A stretch of DNA of 31,933 nucleotides from positions 1-31,933 of the forward strand of contig DIRM01000017.1 in NCBI GenBank assembly GCA_002427545.1. The letters run 5' to 3'. The position numbers were made by a program, and so were the translations under genes. Under the pieces are notes generated by a model. That model saw nothing but the letters and a program-made list of their open reading frames with translations. It did not search any database and was not told the origin of the DNA. Origin of the DNA: Mageeibacillus sp. UBA5436 (GTDB lineage: Bacteria > Bacillota > Clostridia > Saccharofermentanales > DTU023). Positions 7,863-15,701 of the stretch are shown piece after piece. Each line of letters begins with the position of its first letter. Position 1 is the stretch's first letter.

Positions 7863-8807
7863 ATGAAAAAAATATTATTGATAGATCCCAATTTAAATTT
7901 TGCAAAAAGGATTCAATATTCCTTAAACCCAATATTATTTCCATTTGCTACTATAATTTTATATTCATTCGATGAAAAAATTCCTTACGAGCAAAATTTA
8001 TTAAATTTCAATTCTAACAACATATCTGATATCGATCTGATGATTATCCATGAGAGTTTTCTAAAAGAGGATCAAGATTTTTCTCTCAAGCAAAAACATC
8101 TGGTTTTAAAAGAAAGTAAACAAAAAAGTAATTTTATTTTAACTCGAGGAAATAGTATTCAGGTTTGGAAAACAATAATTATGATGGAATTTACAAATGA
8201 AGAACAATATCAATTTACAGACAGCAATTCAACTATTTTATTATATGTTTTTGATCAGAATTTTCGTCTAGAATATTTTTATACATTACTCAAGCAATTT
8301 CAAGCACAAGGAAAAAAGATTTTTATTTTGCCTCTAAAACCTCTTTATGCTTGGCATTATAATGCCGAATTTCATCAAGGTAAAACATTATCAGATCTCA
8401 TTTTACAAATAGAAGAAAGCATCCCTTTGGATTATCAGGATATTGGCCATATTTTCGAAAAACAAAAAGAACATTATTTTTTACCAAGACCAAGCAAAGG
8501 ATTCGAAGATATTTTATATTGCGATAATTTGCATTTAATAGAATTAACCAAATTATTCCAAAAATTTATTCAAAATAATGCGGAGGATTCAATTGGCATT
8601 ATAGATATAGAAAACCTTAATTTTGAAATAGTTAAAAATATAGCTTTTCATTTAAATCAAGTTCATTTCGACGTACCAGAAAATAACTATTTTGGTTCTG
8701 AAAAGGCAAAAGAGTTACTTGCAGAATTTTTGGCAGAAAAACCAAATTCATGTGTTTTTTCTCCTTTAAAAAAACAAAACGAGGAAATTCAACATGTTAA
8801 ATCATAG
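7863..8807 (+). CDS. TadZ/CpaE-like protein, degenerate (Tad pilus localisation)
   Basis: First gene of the Tad operon, 314 residues from the ATG at 7863. A GTG at 7851 is in frame, but GTGAGG there sits 6 bases before the ATG and is better read as its ribosome binding site. The N-terminal part (MKKILLIDPNLNFAKRI) resembles the receiver-like domain of TadZ/CpaE. The C-terminal part has the flow of the ParA/MinD-like domain, including a segment (YFLPRPSKGFEDI) like the LPxPxxPED region of CpaE, but I see no Walker A P-loop. TadZ normally places the Tad machine at the pole. The identification rests on position and these weak resemblances. Its end overlaps tadA by 14 bases, indicating translational coupling. 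Confidence 0.55.
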   Translation: MKKILLIDPNLNFAKRIQYSLNPILFPFATIILYSFDEKIPYEQNLLNFNSNNISDIDLMIIHESFLKEDQDFSLKQKHLVLKESKQKSNFILTRGNSIQVWKTIIMMEFTNEEQYQFTDSNSTILLYVFDQNFRLEYFYTLLKQFQAQGKKIFILPLKPLYAWHYNAEFHQGKTLSDLILQIEESIPLDYQDIGHIFEKQKEHYFLPRPSKGFEDILYCDNLHLIELTKLFQKFIQNNAEDSIGIIDIENLNFEIVKNIAFHLNQVHFDVPENNYFGSEKAKELLAEFLAEKPNSCVFSPLKKQNEEIQHVKS

Positions 8808-9939
8808 AGAAAGACAAAATTTTATAGAGCATTTAATTGCCAAAAATGAGGATCTTGACCATTTAAGTGATCATGAATTAAAGCAATTATTAACTAAACT
8901 TTTAGCAGAATATCCGAGCGCGACTCATTTAAATATCGTTGAAAGAAGAGATTTAACAAATCAATTATTCAATACCATGCGTGGTTTGGATTTACTCCAA
9001 CCTCTATTAAACGATAATTCTATTACCGAAATTATGGTCAATGGTTTTGATCATGTCTTTATTGAGCGACAAGGGAAAATACAAAAAACTTCTATCATAT
9101 TTGATGATAAAGAACATTTAACTTACGTCATTACAAGATTTTTTGGCAAAGCTAATCGCCTGATCAATGAACAACACCCCATTAATGGCATGCGTTTAAT
9201 GGATGGATCTCGAATCCATGCTATTTTGCCACCTTCAGCACCGGATGGGCCAATTATGAGCATTCGAAGATTCACTGGTATTAGACCTCAAATGGATGCC
9301 TTAATTGAGACAAAAACAATATCAGAAGAAGCAGCTGATTTTTTAATTAATATGGTAGAAGCTAAGAAAAATATTTTTATTTCCGGCGGTACGGGTACTG
9401 GTAAAACTACTTTCCTTAATGCTCTTTCTGCCTTTATTGATAAAAGAGAAAGAATTGTGACAATTGAAGATTCAATGGAATTGAATTTACAGGGAATTGA
9501 TAATCTAGTTCGCTTGGAATCTAGGGAAGCTGGACCTGACGGACTTGGAGCTATTTCACTTGATGAATTAATTCGTTCTTCTCTACGCCTAAGACCAGAC
9601 CGTATTTTAGTTGGTGAAGTTCGAGGTGGTGAAGCTTTTGAAATGATTCAAGCAATGAGCACTGGACACCCAGGTTCCATGAGCACTGGGCATGGAAATA
9701 ATAGTCAGGAGATGTTAGATCGCATTTGTTTAATGATTTTAATGTCTTCTGCCCTACCATGGGAAGCAATTCGTCGGCTTGTTGCTTCTGCTATCGATAT
9801 TATTATTCATTTAATCCGTTTGCCAAATGGGCAAAGAAAAGTTGAAGAAATTATTAGTATTGAAGGATATGAAACAGGTCAATTCGTCCTTAAGCCATTA
9901 TTTAGAAGAGAAGGAGAAGCTTTAATATGTTGTTCTTAA
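8794..9939 (+). CDS. tadA: TadA/CpaF-type secretion ATPase
   Basis: A 381-residue hexameric motor ATPase of the Tad/Flp type IVc pilus, acting on the cytoplasmic membrane face. The N-terminal domain includes the CpaF hallmark LNDNSITEIMVNG (about 72-84). Walker A is GGTGTGKT (198-205), the Asp box lies around IVTIEDSMEL (221-230), Walker B is RILVGEVRGGEA (270-281), and the His box is STGHPGSMSTGHG (289-301). All key residues are present, so it should be active. It overlaps the upstream TadZ-like gene and also the downstream platform gene (13 bases), so the three are translationally coupled. Confidence 0.93.
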   Translation: MLNHRERQNFIEHLIAKNEDLDHLSDHELKQLLTKLLAEYPSATHLNIVERRDLTNQLFNTMRGLDLLQPLLNDNSITEIMVNGFDHVFIERQGKIQKTSIIFDDKEHLTYVITRFFGKANRLINEQHPINGMRLMDGSRIHAILPPSAPDGPIMSIRRFTGIRPQMDALIETKTISEEAADFLINMVEAKKNIFISGGTGTGKTTFLNALSAFIDKRERIVTIEDSMELNLQGIDNLVRLESREAGPDGLGAISLDELIRSSLRLRPDRILVGEVRGGEAFEMIQAMSTGHPGSMSTGHGNNSQEMLDRICLMILMSSALPWEAIRRLVASAIDIIIHLIRLPNGQRKVEEIISIEGYETGQFVLKPLFRREGEALICCS

Positions 9940-11438
9940 AAAACTTTTTAAAATATTTAATTCCTTCTTTTGTTTTTGTTTATTTAACATATTTTACTTG
10001 GATAGATTTAGGTATTTGGGCAATTTCCTTGCTTTTAATAGCAAGCTGCATTATTTGTCTTGGTATCACTAAATATATGTTGGGTAAACAAAACTCTCAG
10101 AAAATCGAGCAATATCGTATTCTCTTAGAATATCTAAGTAGTCGATTATCAGCTGGTTATACTTTGGAAGCTTGTCTGACAGATGCTTATTCGCATTTAA
10201 GAAATGAACTAGGCTATAAAAGCGCATTAAGCAAATCTTTAAAAAAATTAAATCAAGCAATTAGCTCACATCTTGATCTAGATCGTTGTTTAATCATCCT
10301 TAAGAATAATTTTAATTGTCAAACAAGTGATGCTTTCTTTGATGTTTTACCTTATTTAAATCATTATGGCGGAAGATTAGACATTTTTGTCAAACAAACT
10401 TATCGCACCTTGAATGCAGAAATACAAATGCAAAAAGATATTGCTTCAGAACAAAATGCTCAAAAAAGTGAAACGATTATTTTAATATTTTTACCTTTTT
10501 TATTTTCTTTAATTCTTATAAAAAAAGGAACAGGTTATGCATATGCTTTAAACGATGCCAATTGGAGTCAAGCTTTATTAAGTATAATATTTATTGTCGC
10601 ACATTTATCTATTTTATGCGCACTGCTAATTATGTCTCAAAGCCCTACGAAGCTGAAAACTAAAGATATTTTTTTGACAATGCCGATTAAACCATCATTT
10701 AAAAAAATATCTATACAAATTTCGCAATTTCTATTGAGCTATATGCCGACTAAATTGGGTTATGCATTATCTGAAAACATTCGGATTCTAACTCAAAATC
10801 AGCCAAATGCTTGGCAACTATATACACAAAGGAAATCTATATTTACCGTAATTTTCACTCTCATTACATCTTTATTTGCTTATTTAAAAATCATTTCACC
10901 TGCCTTTATTTTTATTATTTTTATTGGTACTTGGATATTACAGGATCTTGATATTATTCAAAGAGAAAATAAATTAAAACAACAAATTCGAATTGAATAT
11001 CCTAATTTTTTAAATTCAATGGTCATCTTATTAAGAAGTGGTCTTAGCCTTGATAAAAGTCTACGCCTCATGATTCTTTCACAAGAAAGTAAAAGTCAAT
11101 CCCAATTAAAATCAGATCTATTAAAAATCAAACATGATTTAAGCGTTGGAGACAGCGCTGCTTATGCTGTTATGAGCATAGCTGAAAATTTACCACAAGA
11201 GGAAATCGCATCAATTTTACAATTGATGGCCAGATATGATCGTGATGGTGGTAAGGAACTTTTAGATATTTTAGAAATACAAGCTAATTCTAGCTGGCAA
11301 TTGTATCGAAATGCAATGAGAAAACGACTACAAACAAAAAACATGGCTTTATTTATTCCCATGACTGTTGATTTATTCGTAGTCATTATCATGGCTATGC
11401 TTCCAGCAATTGCTAGTTTAGGAAATATAAATTTATAA
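9927..11438 (+). CDS. Fused TadB-TadC inner-membrane platform protein
   Basis: A 503-residue membrane protein with two type II secretion F (GspF-like) modules in one chain. The first (about 50-200) contains YRILLEYLSSRLSAGYTLEA, as in TadB. The second (about 345-490) contains LNSMVILLRSGLSLDKSLRL and ARYDRDGGKELLDILE, as in TadC. Hydrophobic segments lie at roughly 9-27, 29-49, 183-200, 213-237, 307-340 and 478-500. TadB and TadC are usually separate proteins of about 300 residues each; here one compact protein appears to do both jobs. Alternatively it is an unusually divergent pair that merged. It anchors the TadA motor and would drive pilin assembly. Confidence 0.8.
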   Translation: MLFLKNFLKYLIPSFVFVYLTYFTWIDLGIWAISLLLIASCIICLGITKYMLGKQNSQKIEQYRILLEYLSSRLSAGYTLEACLTDAYSHLRNELGYKSALSKSLKKLNQAISSHLDLDRCLIILKNNFNCQTSDAFFDVLPYLNHYGGRLDIFVKQTYRTLNAEIQMQKDIASEQNAQKSETIILIFLPFLFSLILIKKGTGYAYALNDANWSQALLSIIFIVAHLSILCALLIMSQSPTKLKTKDIFLTMPIKPSFKKISIQISQFLLSYMPTKLGYALSENIRILTQNQPNAWQLYTQRKSIFTVIFTLITSLFAYLKIISPAFIFIIFIGTWILQDLDIIQRENKLKQQIRIEYPNFLNSMVILLRSGLSLDKSLRLMILSQESKSQSQLKSDLLKIKHDLSVGDSAAYAVMSIAENLPQEEIASILQLMARYDRDGGKELLDILEIQANSSWQLYRNAMRKRLQTKNMALFIPMTVDLFVVIIMAMLPAIASLGNINL

Positions 11439-11454
11439 AAGAAAGAGGTATAAA

Positions 11455-11637
11455 ATGTACGAGAATTTAAAAAGAAAAATCAAAGACAATAGTGGTTTAG
11501 GTACTTTAGAAATTGTCCTGATTATAGCTGTACTAGTAGCCGTAGCTTTAATTTTCAGGAAAGAACTGACTAGTTTTGCAAACTCCTTAATACAAAAGGT
11601 GTTTGACCATTCAATCATCGATAGTATTTCTTATTAG
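11455..11637 (+). CDS. Flp1-like type IVb pilin precursor
   Basis: A 60-residue prepilin matching the Flp1-like family pattern (GLGTLEIVLIIAVLVAVAL). The expected prepilin peptidase site falls after Gly14, giving Glu19 at position +5 of the mature protein, as required for type IV pilins. A single hydrophobic helix spans about 20-35, followed by a short amphipathic tail FRKELTSFANSLIQKVF. The ribosome binding site AAAGAGG lies 6-7 bases upstream. It sits directly after the platform gene, so it is probably the structural subunit assembled by this Tad machine. No prepilin peptidase gene is in the window. Confidence 0.88.
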   Translation: MYENLKRKIKDNSGLGTLEIVLIIAVLVAVALIFRKELTSFANSLIQKVFDHSIIDSISY

Positions 11638-11664
11638 AAAGTAATTTTATAAAGGAATTTTTAT

Positions 11665-12801
11665 ATGAATGTAACAACTCCCTATTATAAATTAATTCTT
11701 TCTTCTAATAATCAAATGCAGGAGAATCAGCTTCTGCATTTGATCCATAATCCTTTACCTTTTTCTAGGGAAATAATCAAATATTATGACGAAGAAATTT
11801 GTGAATCTGTTTTGTTATTAAAAACAGCAGAAGAAGAATATTCATTAAAAAATATTCTATTGAAATTGAATGCGCAATCTCAAGATAAAGAAAAATACAA
11901 CCATATAATTCAGCATATTGTTCAACAAATTATTATACAATTAATGCAATTAGAAGAAAGTCTTTTTGAACCAAATCTAAATTTTCTCATTCCAAATATG
12001 ATGTATATTTCTACTGATTATCGATCATTTATATTAAATGACGCAATTTCTAAGACAATAGAAGAAAGCGATTCTTTACCAAAAAAGATTGACGATTTAA
12101 ATCATTTAACCTGGTTTATTCTACCAAAAGAATTGCATTTTTTAGAGAATGCGATTTTAACAGAAAAAAATTTATGGCAATTTCTATACGAATTAAATCC
12201 AGATGAAAAATCAACCTATCAATCATTAGAATCATTAATTTTAGATAAAAAATACCAAATCGCATTACAAAGGTATTCAAAGCCAGAAATTACAAATAGT
12301 CATCAGATAGAAAATCTAAAAACAAATACACAAGTTAAAACTAAAAATAAATTAAAGTCTCAAAAGAATATTGCAAAAACTCCCTATATTAAAAAAGTAT
12401 TCAATCAATTTAAATACAAAATTAAGAAATCTGACATTGAACAAAGAGACATTACGATTCCCCTAAATCTTCAACAAGATGTATTTCGAATTGCAATGCT
12501 TTCTGAAGGAGCACCAGGTACAATAGAAGAAAATCAAGGTCTAAGAGTATTTATATTAGTTGATGAATTTTTGGTTGGCCGGGATAAAACAATTTGTGAT
12601 TTAACTTTTGACGAAAAAACAATTGGTAGAACACATGCCAGAATAACAAGGCATAGTAGCCATTATTTTATTGAAGATTTAGGTTCAAAAAACGGAACTT
12701 TTTTAGACGGTAAAAAGCTCAACAAATTTCAAACTTATCTCTTACCAGAGCAATGCCGTTTAAAATTTGCTGAGCAATATTTATACTTTATTATTGATTA
12801 A
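11665..12801 (+). CDS. FHA-domain protein with DUF6382-like N-terminus
   Basis: A 378-residue cytoplasmic protein. The C-terminal forkhead-associated domain (about 290-375) shows VGRDKTICDLTF, IGRTHARI and LGSKNGTFLDGKKL. The usual Ser-Arg-x-His is Gly-Arg-Thr-His here, while the phosphothreonine-binding Asn in KNGT is retained. The N-terminal about 200 residues look like the DUF6382 domain often joined to FHA domains and found beside Firmicutes Tad loci; this is from memory. A lysine-rich linker (about 215-265) joins the two. FHA domains bind phosphothreonine, so it may tie pilus assembly to Ser/Thr kinase signalling. Last gene of the operon; it ends 4 bases from the upp stop. Confidence 0.8.
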   Translation: MNVTTPYYKLILSSNNQMQENQLLHLIHNPLPFSREIIKYYDEEICESVLLLKTAEEEYSLKNILLKLNAQSQDKEKYNHIIQHIVQQIIIQLMQLEESLFEPNLNFLIPNMMYISTDYRSFILNDAISKTIEESDSLPKKIDDLNHLTWFILPKELHFLENAILTEKNLWQFLYELNPDEKSTYQSLESLILDKKYQIALQRYSKPEITNSHQIENLKTNTQVKTKNKLKSQKNIAKTPYIKKVFNQFKYKIKKSDIEQRDITIPLNLQQDVFRIAMLSEGAPGTIEENQGLRVFILVDEFLVGRDKTICDLTFDEKTIGRTHARITRHSSHYFIEDLGSKNGTFLDGKKLNKFQTYLLPEQCRLKFAEQYLYFIID

Positions 12802-12805
12802 ATAA

Positions 12806-13435
12806 TTATTTTGTACCAAATAAACGATCGCCTGCATCGCCTAATCCAGGAACTATATAAGCATGATCATTCAATCCTTGATCTTTTGCAGCACAGAAGA
12901 TGGGAACATCTGGATGTGCATCATGCAAGTTTTTAATACCTTCTGGTGCAGCAATAATACACATGAATTTGATAGAGTTGATACCACGCTTTTTTATTTG
13001 ATTGACAGCATCAGTAGCAGAAACTCCTGTAGCAAGCATAGGATCTAATAAAATGATATCTCTTTTATCAGCATCTTCTGGTAATTTGCAATAATATTCT
13101 ATTGCTTTTAAAGTTTCAGGGTCACGATACAAACCAATATGTCCTACACGTGCCATTGGAATTAAATCTAGCATCCCATCTACCATGCCAAGACCAGCGC
13201 GCAAAATTGGTACTAGAGCAAGATTTTTACCTGCTATAACTTTAGACTTTGCTTTAGCTATCGGTGTTTCAACTTCAATTTCTTCTAAAGGTAAATCACG
13301 TGTGACTTCATAGGCCATTAAACGTGATACTTCACGAACTAATTCCCTAAACTCTTTAGTTGGTGTATTTTTATCACGCATTAACGTAATTTTGTGTTGA
13401 ATTAACGGATGATCAAAAATAAAAACATTATCCAT
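12806..13435 (-). CDS. upp: Uracil phosphoribosyltransferase
   Basis: A 209-residue pyrimidine salvage enzyme converting uracil and PRPP to UMP. Conserved parts: FDHPLIQHKITLMRD at the N-terminus, LVPILRAGLGMVDGML (about 75-90), the PRPP loop LLDPMLATGVSATDA (about 125-140; the common GGS is GVS here), and the C-terminal uracil-binding GLGDAGDRLFGTK. The frame is open upstream to 13504, but the ATG at 13435 follows AAGGGGGC at good spacing and gives exactly the family length. It is convergent with the FHA gene without room for a terminator between them. Confidence 0.96.
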   Translation of the reverse strand: MDNVFIFDHPLIQHKITLMRDKNTPTKEFRELVREVSRLMAYEVTRDLPLEEIEVETPIAKAKSKVIAGKNLALVPILRAGLGMVDGMLDLIPMARVGHIGLYRDPETLKAIEYYCKLPEDADKRDIILLDPMLATGVSATDAVNQIKKRGINSIKFMCIIAAPEGIKNLHDAHPDVPIFCAAKDQGLNDHAYIVPGLGDAGDRLFGTK

Positions 13436-13475
13436 GAAAGCCCCCTTATATTTTCTATAAATGGATTCTAAAATT

Positions 13476-13504
13476 ATTTTACAGATTTTTTTGTTATGGG
13501 ACAA
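13476..13504 (-). promoter_or_regulatory. Promoter of upp
   Basis: Minus strand -35 TTGTCC (13504-13499) and -10 TAAAAT (13481-13476) with a 17-base spacer, ending about 40 bases before the upp start codon. Confidence 0.5.
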
Positions 13505-13866
13505 GAATATATTTCAAAGAAAAAAGTTTTTATCTTAAGAATTTCATTAAAAAAGATTTTTTATACAAATTGTCGAAATATGTTCAGAAATAAAATGTTA
13601 ACAATGTTAATAACTTTGTGTATAACTATTATAACAATGCTTATATGGTTTTGTAATCTTAAAAGGCCTATTCCATCGGCTTTCATTTTATACATTAAAT
13701 AATGTACAAAACAAACATATATTCAAGCAAAAAATATTTCATTGATTTAATCGTATTTTCATCGATCTTTTAATTTTAAAATTTATCAATTGTCCACCCC
13801 TGACGGACATGTAAATTTGTCATCATTACATCTTTATTTTCCCTTTTTAGAGAAATTATCTTTTTG
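13505..13866. other. Gene-free intergenic stretch between upp and the RNA methyltransferase
   Basis: About 360 very AT-rich bases. Short open frames exist (for example 13496-13702 on the plus strand) but lack ribosome binding sites. I see no RNA gene, repeat family or strong terminator; only a weak 6-bp hairpin lies just after the methyltransferase stop. Confidence 0.5.
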
Positions 13867-15189
13867 TTATTTGAAGTAATGAAATAAAGTGCAACGAATG
13901 CCACCATTATATAATTTTCTTCTTTTATTCGCTTTTTGGGGCATAATATTCTCGACTTCATTATCTGATGTAATAAGTGATAGTCTAATGCCTTGTCGTA
14001 ATATTTCATCATTATTAAAACAAAGGTCTCTTAGTTTATTTTCTAATCGATGCGCCTCTTCTATATCAGCCAAGCGCTCACCATAAGGTGGATTAGTAGC
14101 AATTAAGATTCGATCTCCACCAAGCAAAATAGGTAGATTTTGATAATCAAGTTGATAGATGTCTTTTGATTCTAAATGAATATAGTCTAAAACATCTGCT
14201 CTTTTGGCATTCTCTTTTGCTAATTGAATGGATTCTTTAGAAATATCTGTGCCAAATATTCGAATTTTTTCATTTGGTAATATATAATCTTTTCGTTTAT
14301 ATTCTTTGTTTTGAAATTTATTATCTTTGGGGGAATCCGTATTCTTTTGACTATCATCTTTTTTATCTATAATCTCTTGATAGTTTTGAGGATTACCATA
14401 GATAATTGATTTTTCAAGTGCTAATTTTCTTTCTTGTTGAAAAGCTTTTTTGCCTATGATTTTTTTCTTAGCACCAGAAAAATATCGATTCATACCAGGA
14501 GCTGTTTTTGTAGCTATTAAAGCCGCTTCAATCAAAAACGTCCCACTTCCACAAAAAGGATCATAAAGGATTTCTTGATTAGCAATATTTCTTTGATAAA
14601 AAGAAATCATCAAAATAGCCGCTGCTAATGTTTCCCTAATTGGAGCTTCATTGGCTTTAGGACGATAACCTCTTTTATGTAGAGGTTCACCAGAGGTATC
14701 TAATCTAATATTGATTAAATCATCAACGATCGAAAATTGGATACGATGAATACCCACATTTTTATTTTCAGGCACTATATTCTTTGGATATTTATAAACA
14801 GAATTTAATTGTTTTGTAATTGCCTTTTTTATTATACTCTGACAGGTAGGCACACTAAATAATTTAGACTTTCGTGAATATCCTGTTACTTCAATAAAAT
14901 AATTTTTATCTAGCCATTCATGCCATGGTAAAGCTCGCACTTGATCAAACAATTGATCAAAATCAATGGCAGAAAATTTAGCCAATCCCAAAAGAACACG
15001 TTCAGCTGTACGCAAATTATAATTTAGCTTAGCTATTGCTCGCGGCATTTCGCCTTGATTATTCAAAGTTAAGCAAACTTCGGCATCCGACACTTGAATT
15101 TGAGACTTGGAATAACCTAAATCTTGCAATTCTTGTGAGACTATAGATTCAATCCCAAATAAAGTTGGTATATAGATTTCATTAAGCAT
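13867..15189 (-). CDS. THUMP-domain class I SAM-dependent RNA methyltransferase (RlmL/YpsC family)
   Basis: A 440-residue enzyme predicted to methylate guanine N2 of 23S rRNA or a related RNA target. The N-terminal THUMP region spans about 45-165. SAM motif I is YDPFCGSGTFLIEAA (209-223), the acidic motif is FGTDIS (312-317), and the catalytic motif IV is NPPYGERL (366-373). The segment HKRGYRPKANEAPIRETLAAA (about 171-191) is typical of the family. A Lys/Asp/Asn-rich insertion (about 270-305) separates the family blocks and looks like a disordered loop. The ATG at 15189 is about 20 bases from the nearest AAGGAG, so the start is a little uncertain. Confidence 0.88.
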   Translation of the reverse strand: MLNEIYIPTLFGIESIVSQELQDLGYSKSQIQVSDAEVCLTLNNQGEMPRAIAKLNYNLRTAERVLLGLAKFSAIDFDQLFDQVRALPWHEWLDKNYFIEVTGYSRKSKLFSVPTCQSIIKKAITKQLNSVYKYPKNIVPENKNVGIHRIQFSIVDDLINIRLDTSGEPLHKRGYRPKANEAPIRETLAAAILMISFYQRNIANQEILYDPFCGSGTFLIEAALIATKTAPGMNRYFSGAKKKIIGKKAFQQERKLALEKSIIYGNPQNYQEIIDKKDDSQKNTDSPKDNKFQNKEYKRKDYILPNEKIRIFGTDISKESIQLAKENAKRADVLDYIHLESKDIYQLDYQNLPILLGGDRILIATNPPYGERLADIEEAHRLENKLRDLCFNNDEILRQGIRLSLITSDNEVENIMPQKANKRRKLYNGGIRCTLFHYFK

Positions 15190-15223
15190 AAATTTTTAAA
15201 AAAGAATTTCTCCTTATTTCCAA

Positions 15224-15547
15224 TTATCTTCGAAAAGTTTCTGATAGGACAAATTCCCCATCTTCATAGCTATACCAGACATCGTCTGCAGCTGAATAGC
15301 ATTCCCATTGACCATCTGCACGTAGATTAGAATTAGATTTAAATTCTTTTACCTTATATGCAACACAATCACCATTTTTATAATAAAAATCATGCATATA
15401 AACGGTATATATTTTCCCCTCAGGTTGCATGCCAAAAGGAGCTTCTGATTTTGTATAGTCAGAATAGCCCTCTCGTTTTTTTAATTTTTCAAAAACTTCG
15501 ATTGGATCTAATGAAATTATTTTTTGCATGAAATCTAATATTTCCAT
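15224..15547 (-). CDS. Small hypothetical protein
   Basis: A 107-residue soluble acidic protein rich in Tyr, Trp and Phe, with alternating beta-strand-like segments (IYTVYMHDFYYKNGDCVAY, WECYSAADDVWYSYEDGEF). There is no signal peptide and no motif I recognise. The gene is supported by AAGGAG 6 bases before its ATG. It lies 34 bases upstream of the RNA methyltransferase on the same strand and may be co-transcribed with it. Function unknown. Confidence 0.65.
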   Translation of the reverse strand: MEILDFMQKIISLDPIEVFEKLKKREGYSDYTKSEAPFGMQPEGKIYTVYMHDFYYKNGDCVAYKVKEFKSNSNLRADGQWECYSAADDVWYSYEDGEFVLSETFRR

Positions 15548-15701
15548 AAATACTCCTTAAGCTTTGAAATCTTTAAAATATTTATTATCAATCAATATAA
15601 TATTGTCAAAGTATTAAGCTTCTTAACTTTTTCAAATTACAACAATCTCTCTAAAATTACAAACAAAGCAATGATAAAAAAAGCAATGAAAAATTTCTTA
15701 A

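Noticed and set aside
13496..13702. Plus-strand 68-residue frame with a hydrophobic stretch
   Set aside because: No ribosome binding site, it overlaps the upp promoter, and it has ordinary AT-rich chance composition.
13776..14012. Minus-strand 78-residue frame next to the RNA methyltransferase end
   Set aside because: It overlaps the end of the methyltransferase gene in another frame and has no ribosome binding site or recognisable motif.
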